Shown: piece by piece, positions 9,422 to 17,869 of the stretch
How positions within the stretch are numbered: position 1 is the first letter of the stretch
How the letters are laid out: each line of letters starts with the position of its first letter
Assembly: GCA_031256975.1 (NCBI GenBank)
Contig: JAIRPN010000018.1
Location: forward strand, 64,807-102,857
Length of the DNA stretch: 38,051 nt
DNA from: Verrucomicrobiales bacterium
GTDB lineage: Bacteria > Verrucomicrobiota > Verrucomicrobiia > Methylacidiphilales > JAAUTS01
Direction: 5' to 3'
Position numbers and translations under genes: made by a program
The notes under the pieces: generated by a model
Seen by the model: only the letters and a program-made list of their open reading frames with translations
Told to the model about the DNA's origin: nothing
Database searches by the model: none

Positions 9422-10906
9422 ATGGATACGACTGCAGTGTTAGTGCCGGATAGTGACAGTGATGCGCGGGAGCGTGCGGCGATAGACCGTTCCTGCCGCG
9501 TGCCGGTGCTGTTGTTTTTCAGCGTGGCGATTTTCTGGCTGCTGATGGGAACCCTGTTCGGCATGATTGCCTCGATCAAGATGCATGTGCCGGATTTTTT
9601 GACCACGTTCTTCGGCGTGCCGGCCGGCGAGTTGTCATTCGGGCGCCTGCGTCCGATTCACCTCAACATCGTGGCCTACGGCTGGGCGGCGGTTGTCGGT
9701 ATCGGCGTGGCGATCTGGCTGATGGCGCGTTTGTGCCGCGCCCCTTTGCGCAATGCCTGGCTGGTCTGCGCCGCGGGTGTGCTGTGGAATGTCGGCATGA
9801 TCGCCGGCATCTTCAGCATCCTGCTTGGCTATGGCAATTCGATTGAATACCTGGAATTTCCGCCCTTTGTGACTTTCATCCTGTTCCTCGCCTATGCGCT
9901 GGTGTCGGTCTGGGCGGTGGACATGTTCGTGCATCGCAAGAAAGGCCATGTCTATGTGTCGCAGTGGTACCTGCTGGCGGCCTTGTTCTGGTTCCCGTGG
10001 CTGTATGGCACGGCAAATATTTTGCTCAACATCCAGCCGGTGGCCGGTTCGGTGCAGGGGATCATCACTTGGTGGTACGGACATAACGTGCTCGGCCTGT
10101 GGTTTACGCCGATTGGTTTGGCTTCGGCGTATTATTTCATTCCCAAGGTGATCGGCCGCCCGGTGTACAGCTATTATTTGTCGGCATTCGGTTTTTGGGC
10201 GTTGGCGTTGTTTTACAGCTGGAACGGCGGGCACCATTTGATCGGCGGTCCGTTGCCGGCCTGGCTGATCACCGCCAGCTCGGTGGCCAGTTTCATGATG
10301 TTTATCCCGGTGCTGGTGACCGCGATCAACCACCACATGACCATGAAGGGCAATTTCCACATGTTGAAATACAGCCCGACCCTGCGTTTTGTAGTATTTG
10401 GCGCAATGTGCTACACACTGGTCAGTTTCCAGGGAAGCTCGATGGCGATTCGCAGCTGGAACTACCTGACCCATTTCACCCATTACACCATTGGTCACGC
10501 GCATCTCGGCTTGTACGGGTTTTTCACCATGATCATGTTCGGTGCGGTTTATTATATTGTCCCGCGCCTGACCAATTCGGAATGGAAGTCGGCCCGGATG
10601 ATCAAAATTCATTTCTGGTTCTGCGCCTACGGCATCATCGCGATGTTCGTGGCCCTGAGCATCGGCGGCCTGGTGGAAGGCGAGATGTTGCTCAACCCGA
10701 AGGGGGCGCACAATACTTTCCCCGACATTGTCGAGGCGACCAAACCTTATTTGATCGCCCGCAGTATCTCGGGACTGCTGCTGACCGTCGGGCACGTGGT
10801 GTTCGCCTGGCACTTTGTGCTGATGCTGGTCGGCATGGGACGGCGTACCGCCGGTGCCACCCTGCTGACTGAGGCCAGCGAGGAACGGGAGGGCGTGGCC
10901 ATATGA
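9422..10906 (+). CDS. ccoN: cbb3-type cytochrome c oxidase subunit I
   Basis: Catalytic subunit of the high-affinity cbb3 oxidase, 494 residues, about twelve transmembrane segments. Ligand motifs are in order: PIHLNIVAYGW (His80, low-spin heme), WWYGHNVLGLWFTP (CuB His), the NHHMTMKG pair, and HFTHYTIGHAHLGLYGF with the heme ligands late in the protein. The C-family replacement of the HPEVY signature by WWYGHNVLG distinguishes it from coxA downstream. The ATG at 9422 follows ccoS closely. Its TGA overlaps the ccoO ATG by 4 bases. Confidence 0.96.
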   Translation: MDTTAVLVPDSDSDARERAAIDRSCRVPVLLFFSVAIFWLLMGTLFGMIASIKMHVPDFLTTFFGVPAGELSFGRLRPIHLNIVAYGWAAVVGIGVAIWLMARLCRAPLRNAWLVCAAGVLWNVGMIAGIFSILLGYGNSIEYLEFPPFVTFILFLAYALVSVWAVDMFVHRKKGHVYVSQWYLLAALFWFPWLYGTANILLNIQPVAGSVQGIITWWYGHNVLGLWFTPIGLASAYYFIPKVIGRPVYSYYLSAFGFWALALFYSWNGGHHLIGGPLPAWLITASSVASFMMFIPVLVTAINHHMTMKGNFHMLKYSPTLRFVVFGAMCYTLVSFQGSSMAIRSWNYLTHFTHYTIGHAHLGLYGFFTMIMFGAVYYIVPRLTNSEWKSARMIKIHFWFCAYGIIAMFVALSIGGLVEGEMLLNPKGAHNTFPDIVEATKPYLIARSISGLLLTVGHVVFAWHFVLMLVGMGRRTAGATLLTEASEEREGVAI

Positions 10907-11526
10907 ACAAGATGACCACATTGTTTATCGGCTTTTTCCTGACCTTTGTCTCCGGCTGGCTGGGCTTGGTGATCATTCCCTATTTCCAGATCGGCCAGTT
11001 GAAGCCGCAGGTCAACGAGGACACCGGCGAATCCTATCCGCTGGTGCGCAGCGGCCTGGCCGAGCGCGGCAAGGTGGTGTATGAGGCGGAAGGCTGCCTG
11101 TACTGCCATACCCAGCAGTTGCGCCCGATCGATGTCGACGACGATCACAGCCGTGGCTGGGGTCCGCGCCGTACGGTGGCGCGCGATTACATTTACGACA
11201 AGCCGGTGCTATTGGGCACTATGCGCACGGGACCGGATCTGACCAACATCGGCAAGCGCCAGCCGAACGAGCAGTGGCAATACATTCATTTGTACCAACC
11301 GCAGATTTACACCAAGGAATCGATCATGCCGCCGTACCAGTATTTGTTCACGGTGCGCAAGATCGAGGGGGCCCGTTCGCCCGACGCGCTGGATTTGCCC
11401 GCACCGTATGCGCCGGCGTCCGGTTACGAGGTGGTGCCGACCGATGACGCGCGCGCGCTGGTGGCTTATTTGAAGAGTTTGGATCATACTTACGCGTTGC
11501 CCGAGGCGCCGCTACCGAAGGACTGA
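10903..11526 (+). CDS. ccoO: cbb3-type cytochrome c oxidase subunit II (mono-heme)
   Basis: Membrane-anchored mono-heme cytochrome c that feeds electrons to CcoN, 207 residues. An N-terminal membrane helix (about 4-26) is followed by GCLYCHTQQLRP, the classic CcoO heme site, then RDYIYDKPVLLGTMRTGPDL, all conserved in the family. The methionine ligand likely lies in SIMPPYQYLF. It overlaps ccoN by 4 bases and ends one base before the ccoP-like start. Confidence 0.96.
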   Translation: MNKMTTLFIGFFLTFVSGWLGLVIIPYFQIGQLKPQVNEDTGESYPLVRSGLAERGKVVYEAEGCLYCHTQQLRPIDVDDDHSRGWGPRRTVARDYIYDKPVLLGTMRTGPDLTNIGKRQPNEQWQYIHLYQPQIYTKESIMPPYQYLFTVRKIEGARSPDALDLPAPYAPASGYEVVPTDDARALVAYLKSLDHTYALPEAPLPKD

Positions 11527-11527
11527 T

Positions 11528-12316
11528 ATGGCGAACAACACATACGACAATGATTTTCCGATCCCGTCGCCCGATGACGACAAGCCGGATCCGAATTTAC
11601 GCAATCTGGATTATTCCGAGGACGTTAACGTCGGAAAAATCCACGAATCAATCCTGCGTGAGAACAAGGAACCGCGCGAAGGGATGGAGCCGGTGCCCCT
11701 GTGGCTGTTGGCGGTCATCATTAGCTTTATTTTCGGCTGCGGCATTTATCTCGGCCTGTTCTGGGGCGGATTCAGCGCGACCGCTTATGACGAGGACACC
11801 CGCATCGCCTCCAGCGGCGGTGAAAAGGGCAAGGGCGGCGGCGCTAATGGCGAGACGGCCGTGGCGGCGGGCGATCCCTTGCAGGAAGCGATCAAGCTCG
11901 GCAAGCGCCAGTATTCCAACAACTGCGCCTCCTGTCACCAGCCGACCGGCATGGGTGTCAGCGGCCAGTATCCGCCGTTGGCCAAGTCCGATATCGTGAT
12001 CGGTCCTGAACGTCATTTGCTGGCGGTGTTATTGAACGGTTTGGAAGGCCATTTGACCGCGCAGGGCGTTGCCTACAACGGGGCGATGCCCGCTTGGGGC
12101 GGCAACATGAACGACAAGCAGGTTGCCGCGGTGTCGACCTTCATTCGCCAGGAATGGGGCAATAGCGCCGGACCGATCACGCCCGAACAGGTGGCGGCGG
12201 CCCGCAAGGAATTCGCCTCGCATCCGGCGGCCTACAAGATTGAAGAAGTGGAAGCCTTGCCGACCACGCCGATTCCGGGGGGAACGGCTGCGCCGGGCGG
12301 AGAAGCGAAAAAATAG
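11528..12316 (+). CDS. ccoP: CcoP-like cytochrome c subunit with only one heme site
   Basis: Third subunit of the cbb3 oxidase by position, 262 residues. The N-terminal 60 residues are acidic and soluble (FPIPSPDDDKPDPN), followed by a transmembrane helix (about 58-80), a Gly-rich linker and one cytochrome c domain with CASCHQPTGMGVSG and the axial-Met segment GAMPAWGG. Canonical CcoP carries two CxxCH sites; only one is present here, and the protein ends with an Ala/Pro/Gly-rich tail. It could also be regarded as a generic cytochrome c, but the directly adjoining ccoO (1-base gap) favours a reduced CcoP. It ends the cbb3 block; 93 bases follow before coxA. Confidence 0.82.
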   Translation: MANNTYDNDFPIPSPDDDKPDPNLRNLDYSEDVNVGKIHESILRENKEPREGMEPVPLWLLAVIISFIFGCGIYLGLFWGGFSATAYDEDTRIASSGGEKGKGGGANGETAVAAGDPLQEAIKLGKRQYSNNCASCHQPTGMGVSGQYPPLAKSDIVIGPERHLLAVLLNGLEGHLTAQGVAYNGAMPAWGGNMNDKQVAAVSTFIRQEWGNSAGPITPEQVAAARKEFASHPAAYKIEEVEALPTTPIPGGTAAPGGEAKK

Positions 12317-12409
12317 AGCCGCGCTAAATTAAGGGGTAATTAAAAATTGGTTGAAAAATCGCAATGGAGAACTATCGATTTCTGTATAAGCTGAACTACG
12401 GGAGATGTT

Positions 12410-14257
12410 ATGAACGCTAATGTTGAAAAGGCGTTGGAAACTCACGGCGAGGGTCATCACGAGCACGGACATGACCATCACGAATTGAGCTTCTGGCGCA
12501 AATATGTTTTTTCCACCGATCACAAGATGATCGGTATCCAGTATGGGATCACCGCGTTGCTGTTCCTGTTGTTCGGGTTCAGCCTGATGGGATTGATGCG
12601 CTGGCAATTGGCGTATCCCGACACCACGATCCCGTTCTTCGGCAAAATCCTGACCGCGGTGCTCGGCGAACACATGGCACCGAAGGGCGTGATGTCGGCC
12701 GATTTGTACAACTCCTTCGGCGCGATGCACGGCACGATCATGGTGTTCCTCGGTATTGTGCCGCTCGGTTTCGCGGCCTTCGGCAACTTTGTCATGCCCT
12801 TGCAGGTCGGTGCGCCGGACATGGCGTTCCCGCGCCTGAACATGGCGAGTTACTGGTCGTATCTGGCCGGCGGCATCGTCATGCTGATCAGTTTCGTGGT
12901 GCCCGGCGGCGCGGCCAAATCCGGCTGGACCTCCTATCCTCCGCTGGCAGGCATTGCCGATGTCGGCCCGAACATTCACATCATTTTCAACGGCCAAACC
13001 CTGTGGATCATCGGCATGGTGCTGCTGATTTCCTCGTCGTTGCTTGGCTCGGTCAACGTGATCGCCACCGTGGTGCAATTGCGTGCCAAGGGCATGACCT
13101 GGATGCGCCTGCCGTTTTTTGTCTGGGCGCAGTTCGTCACCGCGTTCCTGCTGTTGCTGGCGTTTCCTCCCCTGGAAGCGGCCGGCGTGATGCAGTTGAT
13201 GGACCGCGTGGCAGGCACCAGTTTCTTCATGCCGAGCGGCCTGGTGGTCAATGGCCAGGGTTGGCATGGCAGCGGCGGCGGCAGCCCCCTGTTGTGGCAG
13301 CATTTGTTTTGGTTTCTCGGCCATCCCGAGGTGTACGTGATGATCCTGCCCGGCTTGGGCATCGTGGCGGAAGTGCTCGCCAACAACGCGCGCAAACCGC
13401 TGTGGGGTTATCGTTCGATGGTCTGGGCGGTGCTGGTGCTCGGCTTCCTGTCCTTCCTGGTTTGGGCGCACCACATGTACCTGACCGGTATGGACACCAA
13501 GGTTAGCGCCTTCTTCCAAACCACGACGATTATCATTAGCGTCCCGTCGGTGATCATCCTGACCTGTCTGATCATCTCCCTGTATGGCGGTTCGATCCGT
13601 TTCAACACGCCGATGTTGTTCGCCATCGCGTTCCTGCCGATGTTCGGCATTGGCGGTCTGACTGGCATCCCGTTGGCGTTCAACGCCACCGACGTGCCGC
13701 TGCACGACACCTATTATATCATCGGCCACTTCCATTACGTGGTGGCGCCCGGCACCTTGTTCGCCTTGTTTGCCGGGGTGTATTTCTGGTATCCGAAAGC
13801 CACCGGCCGCATGATGAGCGAATTCTGGGGCCATGTGCATTTCTGGCCGACCTTCATCCTGATGAACTGCATTTTCATGCCGATGTTCCTGCAAGGGTTT
13901 GCCGGCGTGCACCGTCGCTGGTACAGCGGCGGCATTGTCAATGGCGACGCGCTGTTCGAGGTGACGCAGCATGTGCTGCACTGGAATACCTTCATGTCGT
14001 GGGCGTCCTGGCTGCTGGCGGTGGCGCAAATTCCGTTCATCCTGAATTTTTTCCTGGCGTGGAAATACGGCCACAAGTCCGGCGACAATCCGTGGCATGC
14101 CACCACCCTCGACTGGCAGACCCCGACGCCGCCCCCGCATGGCAACTTCACGGTGCAGCCGGAAGTTTATCGCGGTCCCTACGAATACAGCGTGCCCGGT
14201 TATCCCGAGGATTACCTGCCGCAGGACAAAAAATTGGACCAGAAGGAAGCGAAATAA
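12410..14257 (+). CDS. coxA: aa3-type cytochrome c oxidase subunit I
   Basis: Catalytic heme-copper subunit, 615 residues. A His-rich N-terminal tail (HGEGHHEHGHDHHE, about 12-26) precedes twelve or more membrane helices. Signatures: FGAMHGTIMVF (low-spin heme His), GNFVMPLQVGAPDMAFPR (with the proton-channel Asp), FLGHPEVYVMILPG (CuB His cross-linked to Tyr, and the A1-type Glu), WAHHMY (CuB pair), and HDTYYIIGHFHYV (heme ligands). The first codons contain a copy of the dispersed motif. The 93-bp gap upstream is AT-rich and could hold its own promoter (TTGAAA near 12350, no good -10), with GGAGATG just before the ATG as ribosome site. Confidence 0.96.
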   Translation: MNANVEKALETHGEGHHEHGHDHHELSFWRKYVFSTDHKMIGIQYGITALLFLLFGFSLMGLMRWQLAYPDTTIPFFGKILTAVLGEHMAPKGVMSADLYNSFGAMHGTIMVFLGIVPLGFAAFGNFVMPLQVGAPDMAFPRLNMASYWSYLAGGIVMLISFVVPGGAAKSGWTSYPPLAGIADVGPNIHIIFNGQTLWIIGMVLLISSSLLGSVNVIATVVQLRAKGMTWMRLPFFVWAQFVTAFLLLLAFPPLEAAGVMQLMDRVAGTSFFMPSGLVVNGQGWHGSGGGSPLLWQHLFWFLGHPEVYVMILPGLGIVAEVLANNARKPLWGYRSMVWAVLVLGFLSFLVWAHHMYLTGMDTKVSAFFQTTTIIISVPSVIILTCLIISLYGGSIRFNTPMLFAIAFLPMFGIGGLTGIPLAFNATDVPLHDTYYIIGHFHYVVAPGTLFALFAGVYFWYPKATGRMMSEFWGHVHFWPTFILMNCIFMPMFLQGFAGVHRRWYSGGIVNGDALFEVTQHVLHWNTFMSWASWLLAVAQIPFILNFFLAWKYGHKSGDNPWHATTLDWQTPTPPPHGNFTVQPEVYRGPYEYSVPGYPEDYLPQDKKLDQKEAK

Positions 14258-14260
14258 GTT

Positions 14261-15058
14261 ATGCAAATCCCTTACGAAGTTGAAGCGAGGCCCGATACCG
14301 GGTTGTACAATGCCAAGCTTGGCATCTGGCTGTTTCTGGCCTCGGAAGTGATGCTGTTCGGCGGCCTGTTCAGCGCCTACATCTTTTTGCGCATCGGCGC
14401 GGAACCCGGCCTGTGGCCGCACCAGATTCTGGAGCTCGGGCCGGCTTTCGCCAACACCATGGTGCTGATCATTTCCAGCGTGACCATGGTGATGGGCTGG
14501 GCCAGCGCCAAGCTCGGCGAGTACAAGAAGTTCAAGATTTTCACCGGCATCACCGTTCTCTGCGCGCTGGCCTTCGTCGGTATCAAGAGCTACGAGTACC
14601 ACGGCGATTTCAACCGTTACGGCGTAATCCTGGCCGACAAAACCCAGGTGACCGGCGAGCTGGTCAAGGACAAGACCAACGACCGGCAGATCACCCTCAT
14701 TCCGGACGCCAAACAGTCCACCGAACTGGGCCGTGAATATTTGAAGAAACAGGGCGAGGGCGCTGAAAAAAGCGGTGAGGAACAAGAACTGGCTTTTGAC
14801 CGCAAGGACGTGGTGTGGTTTTCCAATTTCGTGCCGTCCTACAGCACCTTCTTCTCGGTCTACTTCACCATGACCGGCCTGCACGCCCTGCACGTCATCG
14901 GCGGCGCGGTGGTGATCTTTTACCTGTGGGGACCCGGCAGCAGGATGTATTTCACCGACCGCAAGCATTTCGTCAACCGCCTCGAGGTGGCCGGGCTGTT
15001 CTGGCACTTTGTCGAGCTGGTGTGGATTTTCCTGTTTCCGGTCCTATATTTACTCTAG
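14261..15058 (+). CDS. coxC: aa3-type cytochrome c oxidase subunit III, with an enlarged soluble loop
   Basis: 265 residues, starting 3 bases after coxA ends. The N-terminal helix pair (GIWLFLASEVMLFGGLFSAYI) and the C-terminal block (FFSVYFTMTGLHALHVIGG, then FWHFVELVWIFLFP) are classic subunit III. Between them, residues about 115-188 form a polar, Lys/Glu-rich stretch without membrane character, longer than the usual short loop at this point. There are about five transmembrane segments, as in the short bacterial form. The frame is intact through the insert, so it is probably a genuine loop rather than an error. Confidence 0.93.
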   Translation: MQIPYEVEARPDTGLYNAKLGIWLFLASEVMLFGGLFSAYIFLRIGAEPGLWPHQILELGPAFANTMVLIISSVTMVMGWASAKLGEYKKFKIFTGITVLCALAFVGIKSYEYHGDFNRYGVILADKTQVTGELVKDKTNDRQITLIPDAKQSTELGREYLKKQGEGAEKSGEEQELAFDRKDVVWFSNFVPSYSTFFSVYFTMTGLHALHVIGGAVVIFYLWGPGSRMYFTDRKHFVNRLEVAGLFWHFVELVWIFLFPVLYLL

Positions 15059-15066
15059 GAATCTTT

Positions 15067-15390
15067 ATGAGCGAAGACCAAGACTTGCAACAAACGCGCA
15101 ACGAGGTGAAGATGCACCTGCGCATCGGCGTGGCGCTGACCGTGCTGATCCTGATTTCCATCGGCATCGCCCTGATTCCCTTCAACACCGCCCTGCACCT
15201 GGTGATCGGGCTGGGCATCGCGGTGGTGATGGCGACTTTGGTGATGGCCTTTTTCATGCACTTGAAGGGCGAGAAAAAATTCGTCCACTGGACGATGATC
15301 ACCGCGGCGTTTTTCTTTGTGATATTGATCGCGCTGACCCTGCTGGCGTACTTCGACTATGCGGGCTCGGCGACGATCTTTAAATTCTGA
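15067..15390 (+). CDS. coxD: Cytochrome c oxidase subunit IV (small membrane subunit)
   Basis: 107 residues beginning MSEDQDLQQTRNE at the ATG 15067. Three hydrophobic segments (about 22-42, 47-67 and 76-97) and an early FMHLKGEKKFVHWTM turn match the bacterial subunit IV/CyoD-like family that stabilises the oxidase. It is 8 bases downstream of coxC and read in the same direction. A longer upstream extension is possible in frame but would run through coxC, so the internal ATG is preferred. Confidence 0.87.
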   Translation: MSEDQDLQQTRNEVKMHLRIGVALTVLILISIGIALIPFNTALHLVIGLGIAVVMATLVMAFFMHLKGEKKFVHWTMITAAFFFVILIALTLLAYFDYAGSATIFKF

Positions 15391-15400
15391 GGTAACGAGT

Positions 15401-15586
15401 ATGTCGATCAAAGTGGCACATGTGATATTCGTGGTCAGCACGACGCTAATGGCGGCGGGCGGCGCGTACTGGGCGGACCAGGGCGGCCTGCAGCATTTGT
15501 GCTGGGCGCTGACCGCGCTGGCGGTGGCACTGCCGGTTTACGGCGTGGTGTTTTACCGCAAATTGAAGAAGCACCCGACCCTGTGA
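15401..15586 (+). CDS. Small two-helix membrane protein in the oxidase operon
   Basis: 61 residues from ATG 15401 (MSIKVAHVIF). Two hydrophobic helices (about 5-22 and 30-50) and a basic C-terminus (YRKLKKHPTL). I recognise no named family. The start was chosen because GAGGTAACGAGT precedes it and because the upstream frame lies inside coxD. It lies 10 bases after coxD and ends one base before the next gene, so it is probably a minor subunit or assembly factor of the aa3 oxidase. It contains a full copy of the dispersed motif (15442-15455). Confidence 0.65.
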   Translation: MSIKVAHVIFVVSTTLMAAGGAYWADQGGLQHLCWALTALAVALPVYGVVFYRKLKKHPTL

Positions 15587-15587
15587 T

Positions 15588-15848
15588 ATGAACCATCTGC
15601 GCAACATGCTTACGACCGGCACGCTAATGGCGATCCTGCTGTTGGCGTCGCAGCCCGTGCATGCCTGCGCGGTTTGTTTCGGCGCGCCGGGGGACCAGAA
15701 CACCGAGGCCGCCGGGCATGCGATCCTGTTCATGCTCGGGGTGCTGGTACTGGTGCTGGGTTCGATTTTCACCACGGTGGTGGTGCTGGCCTGGCGGGCC
15801 CACAAGAGGAGTTCCGCCACGCATAACGACGAGGAAATTTTAGGATAG
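15588..15848 (+). CDS. Small membrane protein with N-terminal signal and CAVCFG motif
   Basis: 86 residues. An N-terminal signal-like segment (residues about 8-26) ends at HACAVCFGAPGD, a Cys-x-x-Cys pair that would lie outside the membrane; a second helix spans about 45-68, followed by a charged tail. Short proteins with this CAVCFG motif occur next to cox genes as I recall, but no function is known to me; a redox or copper-handling role is only a guess from the two cysteines. It lies between coxD and coxB with 1- and 7-base gaps. Confidence 0.65.
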   Translation: MNHLRNMLTTGTLMAILLLASQPVHACAVCFGAPGDQNTEAAGHAILFMLGVLVLVLGSIFTTVVVLAWRAHKRSSATHNDEEILG

Positions 15849-15855
15849 GCTAAGT

Positions 15856-16638
15856 ATGATTCTGTTAAAATTGCTAGGTATGCCGGACGATGTTTCGGCT
15901 GATGGGTACATGATCGACCACATGATGGAATTCTGCCTGTGGTTCATGGTGATCTTGTTCGTGGGCTGGACCCTGTTCTTCCTGTTCATCCTGTGGAAGT
16001 TCCGCCGCGGCAGGAACAAGCAGGCGCAATACCACGGGTTCCGCGCCAAGTGGACCACCCACGCGGAACTGGCGGTCATCCTGGTCGAGGCGGTATTGCT
16101 GCTCGGCTTTGCCGTGCCGATCTGGAAAAAGACCGTGAAGGATTTTCATGACGACAACGCCATGCAGGTGCATGTGGTGGCTTACCAGTTCGGCTGGGCC
16201 TTCCATTATCCCGGGGCGGATGGCAAATTCGGTCGCAACGACCCGAAGCTGGTTTCCAGCACCAATCCGCTGGGCATTGACTGGACCGACCCGTCGTCCA
16301 AGGACGACGTGGTGGCGCTCAACACCATGCGCGTGCCGCTCAACCAGAAGGTGGCGCTGACGCTGACTTCCAAGGACGTGATCCACAACTTCGCCGCGCC
16401 GAGCCTGCGTGTCGCGCGTGACGCGATCCCGGGTTCCTCGAACGAAATCTGGTTCACCGGAATCAAGGAAGGCGACTATGACGTGATTTGCGGCCAGCTC
16501 TGCGGTGCGGGGCACGGCCTGATGAAGGGCACGGTTAGCGTCATTCCGGCGGCGGATTTCAGCGAGTGGATCCTGAAGAATCCGTCGATCCCGGCACAGT
16601 TCAAGGAACAAAAAGTCGCCGCGGCGACGGCTCATTGA
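15856..16638 (+). CDS. coxB: aa3-type cytochrome c oxidase subunit II (CuA)
   Basis: 260 residues. Two N-terminal membrane helices (about 22-48 and 70-92) lead into the cupredoxin domain with VVAYQFGWAFHYPG and the CuA site CGQLCGAGHGLMKG (Cys-x3-Cys-x3-His-x2-Met). The protein ends shortly after this site, so there is no fused cytochrome c domain: the enzyme is aa3 rather than caa3 and needs a separate electron donor, plausibly ActE or a soluble cytochrome. Subunit II usually opens such operons; here it comes last (A-C-D-x-x-B). A dispersed-motif copy lies at about 16531-16543. Confidence 0.95.
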   Translation: MILLKLLGMPDDVSADGYMIDHMMEFCLWFMVILFVGWTLFFLFILWKFRRGRNKQAQYHGFRAKWTTHAELAVILVEAVLLLGFAVPIWKKTVKDFHDDNAMQVHVVAYQFGWAFHYPGADGKFGRNDPKLVSSTNPLGIDWTDPSSKDDVVALNTMRVPLNQKVALTLTSKDVIHNFAAPSLRVARDAIPGSSNEIWFTGIKEGDYDVICGQLCGAGHGLMKGTVSVIPAADFSEWILKNPSIPAQFKEQKVAAATAH

Positions 16639-16692
16639 AAGCTCGCGTTTAGCGTTGTGAATTCCGTCGTGCCGGCCCTAAACTGAGAGTTT

Positions 16693-17823
16693 ATGACCCG
16701 GGTATTGCAGCGTGTTTATCTTGGCTTGTTTCTGGCTGACGGCGTGGTCACGGTCCTGGTGATCCATTGGCCGTGGTTGCACTGGTTGAACATCCTGTTG
16801 GCCGCAGTGGTGGCGTTGTCCAGCCTGCCGTTGTGGGGTGCGTTGATATTGACGCCGAAATTTTCCCCGTTGCTGCTGTTGCCGGTCTGGTTCGCCCTGT
16901 GGGCCAATTATTGCCTGGCTTTTCCGCTTAACATGCTGGAGTCGCCGCAGGTATTCGGCTGGCTGGCCTGGGTGCAAGTCCTGATCGGGTTGCTGTGCCT
17001 GGTGGTCTGGAACTCGAGGCGTTATCAGCGGGAATTCTTTGCCTGGCGGCATTTGCTGGTCATGGCGGGACTGAGCGTGGTGCTGGCGCTGTTGTTGCTG
17101 GCGTCGTTGATCGGCGGGCAAACCGTGAACCTGGTCGGCGTGATGAGCGGTCATTACGCGCGCATTACCTTCCAAGGGATTTACCTGAAGGAAAAGCATT
17201 TCACCAAAAATGGCCAGGAAGTGCGGCTGGTGGGCATGAGCCATGTCGCGGACAAAAAATTCTACGACCAGCTGACCGCCAGCCTGCCGACCGATAAACC
17301 GGCAATGGTGTTGATGGAAGGGGTTACCAACCGGAATAAAATCCCGTTGAGCCTCGACTACAAGCAGATGGCCACGGTGCTCGGCATCAGCACGCAGAAC
17401 AAAAGTTCGTTTGAGCACAAGGCGCTGGAATATTTGCAGGCGGAAAGCGAGGGCAGGGAGCAGTCGCTGGAAAACCCGCAATTGCGCTTTCGCAGCGCGG
17501 ATGTTGACCTCAGTTCCTTTGACCCGAAAACCATCGAGTTCCTGCGAACAATCTCCAGCCTGTACGGCAGCAAAAACTGGCGGGAATTTGCCAATATCTA
17601 CCTGCGCTTGAACCGCGATCGCAGCATGCAGGTGCTGGTGATGCAGGACATCCTGTTCAAACGCAATGAACACCTGCTGGCGGAAATCCGGCAGACGCAA
17701 TCGCCATTGGTGATCGTGCCGTGGGGCGCCCTGCATATGCCGTATGTGGAGTGGGAGTTGCGCAAGGAGGGATTCCAGGAAGTCTCGCAAAGTGAAAACC
17801 GGGTTGTTTCCTTCAGCAATTGA
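16693..17823 (+). CDS. Membrane-anchored TraB/TIKI-superfamily protein
   Basis: 376 residues in two parts. Residues about 5-150 hold five or six hydrophobic helices; the remainder is soluble and carries the TraB/PrgY/GumN (TIKI-like) signature: VRLVGMSHVADKKFYD (Gly-x-x-His), VLMEGV (acidic site) and, near the end, VIVPWGALHMPYVEWEL (Gly-x-x-His). Members of this superfamily are proposed or shown to be metalloproteases. The gene sits between coxB (54-base gap) and ctaA (46-base gap), same strand, suggesting a role in oxidase assembly or turnover, which is inference. Ribosome-site support is weak (GAGAGTTT before the ATG). Confidence 0.75.
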   Translation: MTRVLQRVYLGLFLADGVVTVLVIHWPWLHWLNILLAAVVALSSLPLWGALILTPKFSPLLLLPVWFALWANYCLAFPLNMLESPQVFGWLAWVQVLIGLLCLVVWNSRRYQREFFAWRHLLVMAGLSVVLALLLLASLIGGQTVNLVGVMSGHYARITFQGIYLKEKHFTKNGQEVRLVGMSHVADKKFYDQLTASLPTDKPAMVLMEGVTNRNKIPLSLDYKQMATVLGISTQNKSSFEHKALEYLQAESEGREQSLENPQLRFRSADVDLSSFDPKTIEFLRTISSLYGSKNWREFANIYLRLNRDRSMQVLVMQDILFKRNEHLLAEIRQTQSPLVIVPWGALHMPYVEWELRKEGFQEVSQSENRVVSFSN

Positions 17824-17869
17824 AGGAAGGGCATTGCGTTTTTGTGTTTTTGGGCGAAAATTACCGGTT

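Noticed and set aside
11621..11632. Perfect palindrome GACGTTAACGTC inside the ccoP-like gene
   Set aside because: A single 12-bp palindrome in coding DNA, with GTTAAC rather than the motif core, is probably chance.
12329..15007. 892-codon open frame antisense to coxA and coxC
   Set aside because: His/Gln/Arg-rich translation without domain motifs is a mirror of GC-biased codons of strong coding genes on the other strand.
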